From JACVCS01 sp038328575 (GTDB lineage: Bacteria > Planctomycetota > Phycisphaerae > Phycisphaerales > UBA1924), in contig JBBQMD010000024.1 of NCBI GenBank assembly GCA_038328575.1, positions 1 through 41,809 of the forward strand: a stretch of DNA of 41,809 nt. Direction: 5' to 3'. The first letter of the stretch is position 1, and the number at the start of each line of letters is the position of its first letter. The translations under genes and the position numbers were made by a program. Below the pieces are notes generated by a model. That model saw only the letters and a program-made list of their open reading frames with translations. It made no database searches and was not told the origin of the DNA. Positions 32,675 to 41,809 of this stretch are shown here, piece by piece.

Positions 32675-34720
32675 ATGGCCATCAATGCTTGCTGGGGGAT
32701 CGAAGTCGGAGGCGGCGCAGTCAAGGGCGTGAAGCTCGTCCGCGATGGCGACAACGTCAAAGTCGCGGACTTCGTCATCGTCCCGCATAAGCGCGTCCTG
32801 TCAACGCCCGAGACGCAGGAGCGCGACGCCAAGGTCGTCGCCATCGGGCAGTTGCTCGGGCAGGCCAACCTCGACAAGGCCGGGCTGGCGATCAGCATCC
32901 CCGGGCACTCTTCGTTCGCCAAGTTTGCCAAGCTCCCCCCGGCGGACCCCAAGAGCATCCCGGCCTTGGTGAAGTTCGAGGCGGCCCAGCAGATTCCCTT
33001 CCCGATCGAAGAGGTCGAGTGGGACTTCCAGACTTTCGCGAGCAACGACAACCCCGAGGTCGAGGTTGGCATCTTCGCGATCACGCGTGAGAAGGTCGCT
33101 GATCACTTGTCGTACTGGACGGACCTGGGGCGCACGCCGCAGACGCTGACGCTTTCGCCATTGGCTGCGTACAACGCCATCGCGTACGACCAGGTGTTCA
33201 CGGTTCAGACGCCCGGCACGGTGATTCTGGACATCGGCACCATCAGCACTGACCTGATCGTCGCGGACGCGGGGCGGCTGTGGATTCGCACTTTCCCGAT
33301 CGGCGGGCACCAGTTCACTGAGGCGCTCGTCACGGCGTTCAACCTGAGCTACGTGAAGGCGGAAAAGCTCAAGCGCGAGGCGGAATCCAGCCAGCATGCG
33401 CGGCACATCCTGCAGGCCATGCGCCCGGTCTTTGCCGACCTGGCCCAAGACGTGCAGCGCAGCATGAACTATTACCAGAGCCTTCACCCGGAGACCAAGA
33501 TCACCAAGGTGGTCGGCCTGGGCGCGACATTTGCCCTGCCGGGCTTGCGCAAGTTCCTGAGCCAGCAGCTTGGCATGGAAGTGACGCGTCTTGAGGGGTA
33601 CACGCGCTGCAAGATGGAGGGCGAGCGCGACAAGGAGTTCCAAGAGAGCGCGCCGATGCTCGCCACCGCGATGGGCCTGGCGTTGCAGGGCCTGGACATG
33701 CACATTGTGAGCGCGAACCTGATGCCGTTGAGCGTGGTGCGCGAGGGTGTATGGCAGAACAAGACGCGCTGGTTCGTCGCCGCGGCGGCCTTGGCGCTGG
33801 CGGCGGGTGCCGCGATGTTCATCGGGCCGATTCGAGATTCTGCGGCGGCCGGCCTGAGCAACAAGCCGCAAACGATCGCAGAGACCAAGACGCTGCTCAA
33901 GGGTCAGAAGTCCGCGTGGCAAACTGCGGAGTCGTCGTACAAGCCAGACTATCGCGCCGCGGCCACGCTGGGCCTGCTCTCGAACCGCGAGCTGCACGCG
34001 ATGGTCGTCAAGGACATGGGCGACATGCTCGCGTCCACGCACGCGGCGCTTCGCAAGGACAAGCCGAACCTGCAGATCGAGTTCCGCACGCTGGAGACGG
34101 ATTACTCGGTTGGCAACCGTGCGTTCACGTTCACCGGCGGCCTGCCGGGAGTGGGCATGGGTGGCAGCGGCGGCGACGGTCGCCCGATCCCAATCAACTC
34201 TGGCGGCGCGCCGGCGGACCCCGCGGCGGCCGACGCGCTGAATGCCAAGCTCGGCGCACAGATCATCTTCGCGGTGGATCAGAAGCGCGACGAGTGTGAA
34301 GCCGCGGTCCGCCGATTGATTACTGACTGGGTGAAGGACGCGCGGGCGCGCACGGGCCTGCCATACACGTTTTCTCTGAATCCAAAGTTTGTCACCGCCC
34401 AGGAGACGCTGACGGGCGCGCCTGGGAGCGGCGGCCCGCAGGGTGGCGGCCTTCAGCCGATGCCCAGCGGCGGGCCGTTTGGCCCGGGCGGCGGGCGCGA
34501 GCCGGGCCGGCCTTTCGGCCCTGGCGGCGGCCCGGGGGGCGGGCCGAGTGCTGGTCCGTCGGGCGATCCGGGACTTGGCGATCCGGACGCGATGGCGCCG
34601 ATCCCGGCTCGACCGGATCTGGCGCCGCCGGGTTCGCTGATCACGAAGTTTGTGGTGACCTTTGAACTGCCGATCACGCGGGCCGCGGCGCCCGCTTCAA
34701 CGCCTGGAGGTTCTCAGTGA
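32675..34720 (+). CDS. PilM-PilN fusion, type IV pilus/secretion inner-membrane assembly protein
   Basis: Residues ~1-345 are an actin-like PilM domain: CWGIEVGGGAVKGVKLV, a hydrophobic-rich IPFPIEEVEWDFQTF loop, TVILDIGTISTDLIV (phosphate loop), WIRTFPIGGHQFTEAL and VVGLGATFALPGLRKFLSQQL. PilM is cytoplasmic and binds the PilN tail. Here N348-L-M-P and the following VVREG are a PilN-like 'NLLP' motif, followed by a membrane helix (~366-384) and a periplasmic region to residue 681. The whole therefore looks like a PilM-PilN fusion. The C-terminal ~100 residues contain a Gly/Pro-rich linker before FVVTFELPI. The stop overlaps the next gene start by four bases. The pilus-like assignment is by homology pattern; no ATPase or pilin is adjacent. 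Confidence 0.88.
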   Translation: MAINACWGIEVGGGAVKGVKLVRDGDNVKVADFVIVPHKRVLSTPETQERDAKVVAIGQLLGQANLDKAGLAISIPGHSSFAKFAKLPPADPKSIPALVKFEAAQQIPFPIEEVEWDFQTFASNDNPEVEVGIFAITREKVADHLSYWTDLGRTPQTLTLSPLAAYNAIAYDQVFTVQTPGTVILDIGTISTDLIVADAGRLWIRTFPIGGHQFTEALVTAFNLSYVKAEKLKREAESSQHARHILQAMRPVFADLAQDVQRSMNYYQSLHPETKITKVVGLGATFALPGLRKFLSQQLGMEVTRLEGYTRCKMEGERDKEFQESAPMLATAMGLALQGLDMHIVSANLMPLSVVREGVWQNKTRWFVAAAALALAAGAAMFIGPIRDSAAAGLSNKPQTIAETKTLLKGQKSAWQTAESSYKPDYRAAATLGLLSNRELHAMVVKDMGDMLASTHAALRKDKPNLQIEFRTLETDYSVGNRAFTFTGGLPGVGMGGSGGDGRPIPINSGGAPADPAAADALNAKLGAQIIFAVDQKRDECEAAVRRLITDWVKDARARTGLPYTFSLNPKFVTAQETLTGAPGSGGPQGGGLQPMPSGGPFGPGGGREPGRPFGPGGGPGGGPSAGPSGDPGLGDPDAMAPIPARPDLAPPGSLITKFVVTFELPITRAAAPASTPGGSQ

Positions 34721-36138
34721 ACAAGGTTCTGGAAGTCCTGAAGGCCCAATGGGTCGCGTTTTCGCTGCTCGCGGCGGTGCTGATCGTGCTGCCCCTGAGC
34801 TGGTACTTCTCGACGACGATGCGCGCGTCACAGCTCACCAAGCTGCAGACTGAGATCGGTGCCGATGCGAAGGAGCTGGGGAACCCGCGCGTCAACTACA
34901 GCGTGGCCCCGCTGATCGCCGGTGGGCCAACGGTCGAGGAGTCTGCGGTTCCCAATGAGGTGCTGACGGCGTACTTCAAGGCCGCGCGCGACCGCCAGCA
35001 GGAGCAGGCGGCGTCGCTGTTTCAGGAAGCGCTGACGATGAACGCTGGCAAGCGCGTGAGCGCCGATGGCACGGTCCAAACGTTGGTGCCCGGGCTGCTG
35101 CCGGACCCGTCAGAGACCGAGATCGATGTGAAGCGATTCCAGATGATCCGCGCGTTCACGGAGGACGCGCCGCGCCGGTTGATCGAGCGTGCTCGCGCTG
35201 GCATGCCGCCGGATCGCGACGTGATCGCGCGAGAGCTGGGCGAGCAGTTGACGACGATGACGCGGGCCAAGCTGCCGCCGGGCAAGGCAGACCCTGCGCT
35301 GCTCAGCGACGCGGACAGGGCGGAGATCCGCGCCAAGCTGATGGGGCTTCGGGTGGATCGATATCGGAACGTCGCTTCAGCTTTGAACTTCTATGCCGAT
35401 GCGTCGATCTTCGGCGTGCCAGCGGCGCAAGCCGAGGGCGGGGCGTTGCCCTCCATGGCGACGTGCTTTGACTGGCAGATGCAGTATTACGCGTGGGAAG
35501 ACGTCGTGAGCGCGATCCTGACGGCCAATGAAGCGGCGCGTGCCGGCGGCGTGCCGGCGGCGGTGGTCAAGCGTGTGGAGTTCATTGGCGCGTACTCGAC
35601 GTTCGTCAGCAATGCTCCGCTGGCGCCCTCGGGTGCGTCCGGCGAGCCGGTGCCCGAGACGCCCCGCACGGGGCCTGAGACCTCGCCCGAGGGCGGGGTG
35701 ATGCCGCTGAAGTACGAGGTGAGCGTGACCGGGCGCGTGTCGGGGCCAGGGAGCGGGCAGCATCTGTATGACCTGCGGACGGTGGACGTGCGTGTGATCG
35801 TGTCGGCGAAGAATCTGCCGCGGTTTCTGGACGCGTTGGCGCAGACGAACTTTATCAGCGTGCTGGATGTGGACATCCAGAGCGTGGACTCCAACGACGA
35901 GCTGAGGAAGGGGTTCTTCTACGGCGACGAGGCGGTGGTGCGCGCGTCAATCAAGCTTGAGACGGTGTGGCTGCGCGACTGGACGATGAAGATCATGCCA
36001 TTGGAGGTGCGTGTGGCGCTGGGTGTTCCGGAGCCGGCGGGCTCAACGCCCCCGGCGGACCCGAACGCGCCTGCGGTGCCAGCAGCACCTGCGCCGGCCG
36101 GTGGGACGCCCGGAAACCGGGCGCCCTCAGCAGGGTGA
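34717..36138 (+). CDS. PilO-like inner-membrane protein (inferred)
   Basis: This 473-residue protein has one N-terminal membrane helix (residues ~12-31, WVAFSLLAAVLIVLPLSWYF) and a large periplasmic region. Residues ~80-260 are helical and charged. Towards the end, a ferredoxin-like pattern appears (YDLRTVDVRVIVSAKNLPRFLDALAQTNFISVLDVDIQSVD and later ASIKLETVWL), resembling the PilO/GspM class. Residues ~440-473 are Pro/Ala-rich. Translation starts at GTG 34717, overlapping pilM's TGA (GTGA), with GGAGG six bases upstream. It probably couples to the PilM-PilN fusion in the inner-membrane platform, as PilO does with PilN. The sequence is divergent, so this is an inference from position and shape. 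Confidence 0.65.
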   Translation: MNKVLEVLKAQWVAFSLLAAVLIVLPLSWYFSTTMRASQLTKLQTEIGADAKELGNPRVNYSVAPLIAGGPTVEESAVPNEVLTAYFKAARDRQQEQAASLFQEALTMNAGKRVSADGTVQTLVPGLLPDPSETEIDVKRFQMIRAFTEDAPRRLIERARAGMPPDRDVIARELGEQLTTMTRAKLPPGKADPALLSDADRAEIRAKLMGLRVDRYRNVASALNFYADASIFGVPAAQAEGGALPSMATCFDWQMQYYAWEDVVSAILTANEAARAGGVPAAVVKRVEFIGAYSTFVSNAPLAPSGASGEPVPETPRTGPETSPEGGVMPLKYEVSVTGRVSGPGSGQHLYDLRTVDVRVIVSAKNLPRFLDALAQTNFISVLDVDIQSVDSNDELRKGFFYGDEAVVRASIKLETVWLRDWTMKIMPLEVRVALGVPEPAGSTPPADPNAPAVPAAPAPAGGTPGNRAPSAG

Positions 36139-36225
36139 GCGAACGGGCGGGATGAGGCGATCAGGTGGTTCGGACGAGTTTGTGAATGCGATTGGTTGAG
36201 TTGGGCATGAGTGAAAGGGCGGCAT

Positions 36226-38343
36226 ATGGCAGTACAGCGAATCGGGTTCCTCGAGTCCAACTTTGAGAAGATCCTGGTGTGCGCCGCGGGCGCGGGCTTG
36301 CTGGGCGTGATCGCCTGGCAGGTGGTTGAGACCCCCCAGGTGATGGTGGACAAGAAGTCGGTGACGCTCGATCGCGCCCTGCCCGAGCTTGTGAGCATGG
36401 CCAACCGCGTGAAGGCGGACCTGGTCGCGAAGGAGCCGAAGCTGCCGGAGGTGCCGGCGCTGAACATCAAGGCTGAGTTCGCCAGCAAGCGGGCTGAGCC
36501 GCTGGTGCCCAAGGCGCCGGCGCTCGCGTGGAATCTGGCAGGGCTGACGGGGGTCAAGGCGGGCGAAGGCGGAGTCTCGACGGTGGTGGGGACGAACGTG
36601 CGGATTCCGAATCTCCCGGCGCCGGCCCGACCGGTGGTCGGCACATTCCTGAGCACGATCGATCCTCAGGAGGTCACAAATGTTCCGGGCCTGGCGGCGC
36701 TGGTGACGGGCAACGCGGGAGCGGTGGGGGCAACTGGGCCGTTTGACAAGGCGTCGGTGACAATTGAAACGACTTTTAGCGGCGTCTCGCTGCGCGACGA
36801 AATGGCCCGCGTCGAGAACGCTGCGAAGCCGGAGGACCAGTTGAAGCCGGTGCCGCGCGGCTGGTGGGCGGGGACGGAAATCGTGAGTGTCGAGGTGGGT
36901 CGTCAGCGTCAGCTGCCCGACGGGACGTGGGGCGAGGACTCGATCGTGAGCCCGATGCCGGGGCGGGTCAACCTCAACGAGATGATCAAGCGGACCGACC
37001 TGGACATCGCCGAGATCATCCGCGCTGCGCGGGAGCAGCGCGAGGAGATTCTGCGGCCCGGGTTCTATCAGCGGGCGACCGTCGCTGGCCATCTGGTGGG
37101 CGAAGAGTGGTACCCGCCGTCGCAGGCAGAGGCGATTGAAGCCAAGGGCGATCAAGCGAAGATCTTGCAGCGTGAACTCAACGAGCTTCAGAAGAAAGCC
37201 AACGGCCTTGAGCGCGTGATCGCGGGACTTCGCGCGACGCCGGGGGGTGGCAATCGGCCCCCGCCCGGCCCGGGCGGTGGGCGGGGCGGATCTGGGCGAG
37301 GCAACCCAGCGCCAGCACCGAACGCAGGACAGGACGAACTTCGCAGGCGCGAGGGCGAGCTCGCGGCTCTTCGCACCCAGATTGCAACCAAGGACACGGA
37401 GCTGCGAGCTCTGGGAGTTCGTACGGGCGTGCGGGCACCGTTACCGGAGGACCCGCAGTTTAAGGATCTGACTGAGACGCTCCGCGACGGCGCGATTCAG
37501 GTTTGGGCGCATGACCTTGAGGCCAAACGCGGGGCGACGTATCGCTATCGCGTCCGCGTCGGGGTGTCGAACCCGCTCTTCGGGCAGCAGCGCGAGCTAA
37601 AGCAGCAGGACGCCGAAATCGCGCGTCGGTACGCGTTATTCACTGCGGTGAGCGAGTGGTCGCAGCCGGTGCTGGTGGATCCGGAGGTGTACTACTTCAT
37701 CACCGGCGCCAGCACCAAGACGGGGCTGACGACGGTGCCAAACGCCTCGGCGGAGATGTTCATGTTCTCCGCTGGGTATTGGCGGCGCGCCCGCGTCGCG
37801 ATGGAGCCGGGCGATGCGCTGGCCGGGCGCGTCCAGACGCTCGACTGGAACAAGGTCAACACGACATCGACGGCGCCGGACCCGAATGCACCGGCGCGCT
37901 TGCCCACGACGCCGGGTGGTCGGTCGCCGACGACGGCGCCGACGCCACCTGGGCAGGGGCAGACGCCTTCGTCCGGGGGGGCGGGAGGAGCGGAAAAGGT
38001 GGAGCCGCTGGCGACGCAGGAAGTGCTGGTGAGCAAGGACGTGTACCTGCTGGACGTACCGACAGCGCCGGAAGCCCGGGCAGGTGTGGGCTCAAGTTCA
38101 ACGACGAAGACGGTGCAGGTCTTCTTGCGTGATACGGATGGAAAGGTCGTCATCCGCACGCCCGGCGCCGATCGAAACACGCTGGCGTATCAGCGGCTGG
38201 ATCAGTCAGCCACGGCGGGCGAGGCGTTCACCAAGAATCCGACGGGAGCCGCGGCACCTACCCCCGGTGATCCACTCCGGAACCCAGATCCGTCGCCGCC
38301 GCTGGTCCCGATGCCGGTTGCCCCAGGCGGCGGGTCTGGGTGA
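36226..38343 (+). CDS. Third gene of the pil operon, unknown envelope protein
   Basis: This 705-residue protein has a single N-terminal helix (residues ~15-34, KILVCAAGAGLLGVIAW) and a large periplasmic part. It contains a TYRYRVRVGVSNPLF beta stretch like fibronectin/Ig domains, a short coiled coil (QRELNELQKKANGLERVIAGL), a Gly/Pro linker and a later DVYLLDVPTAP-type strand region. The last ~40 residues are Pro/Gly-rich. I recognise no family; position suggests a PilP-like or structural partner of the upstream PilM-PilN and PilO-like proteins. ATG 36226 has AAAGGG about eight bases upstream. A strong terminator lies 95 bp after the stop. Confidence 0.7.
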   Translation: MAVQRIGFLESNFEKILVCAAGAGLLGVIAWQVVETPQVMVDKKSVTLDRALPELVSMANRVKADLVAKEPKLPEVPALNIKAEFASKRAEPLVPKAPALAWNLAGLTGVKAGEGGVSTVVGTNVRIPNLPAPARPVVGTFLSTIDPQEVTNVPGLAALVTGNAGAVGATGPFDKASVTIETTFSGVSLRDEMARVENAAKPEDQLKPVPRGWWAGTEIVSVEVGRQRQLPDGTWGEDSIVSPMPGRVNLNEMIKRTDLDIAEIIRAAREQREEILRPGFYQRATVAGHLVGEEWYPPSQAEAIEAKGDQAKILQRELNELQKKANGLERVIAGLRATPGGGNRPPPGPGGGRGGSGRGNPAPAPNAGQDELRRREGELAALRTQIATKDTELRALGVRTGVRAPLPEDPQFKDLTETLRDGAIQVWAHDLEAKRGATYRYRVRVGVSNPLFGQQRELKQQDAEIARRYALFTAVSEWSQPVLVDPEVYYFITGASTKTGLTTVPNASAEMFMFSAGYWRRARVAMEPGDALAGRVQTLDWNKVNTTSTAPDPNAPARLPTTPGGRSPTTAPTPPGQGQTPSSGGAGGAEKVEPLATQEVLVSKDVYLLDVPTAPEARAGVGSSSTTKTVQVFLRDTDGKVVIRTPGADRNTLAYQRLDQSATAGEAFTKNPTGAAAPTPGDPLRNPDPSPPLVPMPVAPGGGSG

Positions 38344-38437
38344 TCGCAAGGCGAGTTCTGCGGGCCGTCGTCCCTTGCGGAGCTGCGCCTGCAACACGGT
38401 GCGCCCGCGCATCGAGATTTCAAAGTCAGGCATCCAC

Positions 38438-38470
38438 GCGGCCAGTCTTCGGACTGGCCGCTTTCATTCT
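38438..38470 (+). terminator. Strong rho-independent terminator of the pil operon
   Basis: GCGGCCAGTC (38438-38447) pairs perfectly with GACTGGCCGC (38452-38461) around a UUCG tetraloop, followed by TTTCATTCT. The 10-bp stem and UUCG loop make this very convincing. Confidence 0.92.
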
Positions 38471-39013
38471 GAATGAGAGCGACCATAAGAATCGAGAGCC
38501 CGGGTTCGCCCGAGGCGAGGGCCGGGAGTGGGGGGTAGGGAGAGAGGCGTCGGGGCAGAGGTGGCCGGGCGATACAGAGGTGGCAAGGCGACGCCATGGC
38601 GAGGCGAGGGGAGCGCGATCGGGCTATTCGCTCGCGTCGAAACCACCAACCGGGCTGCCGGCAGATCTTGGTACGGCTTTTGATCGCATAATCGGAATAA
38701 CGATCGCAGGAGTGTTGAGCAAGCCGGAGGCCCAGGTTCGGGAAGGTCGGAAGGCGCGGTGATGCGTGGCCGCGACTTGGTTCGCTGCCTGGCGGGCCGG
38801 AGTTAGGTGATGGATCCGGCAGATTTTTTCGACGAGGGCGAGGTCGGCACAAACCGCGCCTTGAGGCGACGAAGCCTGTCTTGGGCGCTCGTTTTCGGGC
38901 ATTTGGGCAATGTGTGCGCGGCGTGAACGGGCGAGCGAGTGGGGACGAGGTGTGGGGAAAGTGTGGCGAGCGAGTGGCGTGGCAAAAAATTTAGCGAGGT
39001 GTTGACGATGGGC
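38471..39013. other. Gene-free region before the rRNA promoter
   Basis: These 543 bp hold no credible gene, tRNA or 16S sequence. A G-rich run lies around 38523-38556. An A/T-rich CAAAAAATTTA at 38983-38993, about 20 bases before the -35 box, could act as an UP element. Confidence 0.6.
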
Positions 39014-39041
39014 TTGACCGAAGAGGTGGGGAGGCTATCCT
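39014..39041 (+). promoter_or_regulatory. rRNA promoter (-35 TTGACC, -10 TATCCT)
   Basis: TTGACC at 39014-39019 and TATCCT at 39036-39041 are separated by 16 bases, a good sigma-70-like pair. It is ~370 bp upstream of the 23S 5' end, with an A/T-rich block just ahead. Confidence 0.68.
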
Positions 39042-39137
39042 TCTCTCCCAAATCGGGCTGGTCCAACGCCAGTCCGATGCCGTGCCGGAGCAAACCGTCG
39101 AAGACGATTCGGCGCAAGTTTCGGACGTACACGGCGG

Positions 39138-39155
39138 CCCTCTTTGAGAACTGGA
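39138..39155 (+). promoter_or_regulatory. boxA-like antitermination signal in the rRNA leader
   Basis: The leader contains a CTCTTTGAGAACTGGAT-type sequence that closely resembles the boxA/leader element (CTCTTTGAAAACTG) placed before bacterial rRNA genes, where it binds NusB/S10. It lies ~250 bp before the 23S 5' end. A GGCGG/CCGCC hairpin (39179-39191) follows. Confidence 0.6.
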
Positions 39156-39407
39156 TACGGACGAATGTCCCTCAGAACGGCGGAAGCCGCCTCTGCACGG
39201 TCAGCAATGACCAGGCGGGGTCGGTGGATGTGTTTTGAGGTTGAATGCTGTAATAGATTTGAAAGATTAACGAGCGTTTGAAGATAAGAAAGCTTAGGCG
39301 AAAATCGAAACTCACACATGGCGAGGCAGTTAAATCGGCCAACGCGAGCATCAAACGGAGAGTGGGCAACTACTTGAGGTTGGATGTGAGCTGCGGCGTC
39401 GGGTTGA

Positions 39408-41809
<2,402 letters not shown>

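Noticed and set aside
32212..33084. 290-residue minus-strand frame overlapping pilM
   Set aside because: It overlaps a clear PilM domain, and composition is Ser/Arg-rich without motifs.
38939..39238. 99-residue plus-strand frame over the rRNA leader
   Set aside because: It covers the rRNA promoter and boxA signal; it has no protein-like features.
38344..39407. Search for 16S rRNA or tRNA genes before the 23S
   Set aside because: I found no tRNA T-loop/cloverleaf or 16S signature in this gap.

Overview
The window is GC-rich (well over 60% by eye) chromosomal DNA from a diderm bacterium. The best fit is a planctomycete, probably class Phycisphaerae. The clues are a PEP-CTERM-like sorting signal of the PTPG type ending in an Arg cluster, prepilin-type 'xxDG' proteins, a PilM-type operon with unusual domain composition, several Ala/Pro/Gly-rich lipoproteins, and a 23S rRNA gene with its own promoter and no 16S gene beside it. 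The lineage call is inference from gene content; the 23S rRNA could settle it.

Layout. (1) 1-6175, minus strand: an envelope signalling cluster, read in the order beta-barrel protein, lipoprotein, CHASE2-adenylate/guanylate cyclase, FecR-domain lipoprotein (cut by the window edge). (2) 6322-6798: a GNAT acetyltransferase, divergent. (3) 6837-11092, minus: a zinc-ribbon-like small protein, a second small conserved-looking protein, a LolA-like lipoprotein and an RDD membrane protein, partly translationally coupled. (4) 11213-14312, plus: a DUF1801 protein with a histone-H1-like tail, a prepilin-like protein and a SAM methyltransferase. (5) 14362-20959, minus: a pseudopilin, a cyclophilin, deoxyribose-phosphate aldolase, a small lipoprotein, an aldehyde dehydrogenase and pseudouridine-5'-phosphate glycosidase. 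DeoC releases acetaldehyde, which the dehydrogenase could oxidise, so the core looks like nucleoside-sugar catabolism. (6) 21260-22686, plus: an ECF sigma factor and its membrane anti-sigma factor, overlapping, with a clear terminator. (7) 22834-24214, minus: an aldose-1-epimerase-like protein carrying a 9-bp G-tract repeat, and an EVE-domain protein. (8) 24459-27680, plus: a 1073-residue coiled-coil protein with a C-terminal Wzz-like two-TM module. (9) 27715-32146, minus: a secreted GH13 enzyme, a lipoprotein, a PEP-CTERM-like protein and a PAT/Bar-like acetyltransferase. (10) 32675-38343, plus: a type IV pilus/type II secretion-like inner-membrane operon that begins with a PilM-PilN fusion and ends at a strong terminator. 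(11) 39014-41809, plus: an rRNA promoter, a boxA-like leader and the first ~2.4 kb of 23S rRNA.

The points most worth follow-up are the Wzz-like protein with a giant cytoplasmic coiled coil, the PilM-PilN fusion with two poorly recognisable partners, the G8C repeat just before the catalytic Glu codon of the epimerase, the FecR/CHASE2/beta-barrel cluster, and the stand-alone 23S gene. No CRISPR array, insertion sequence, tRNA gene or prophage was seen.
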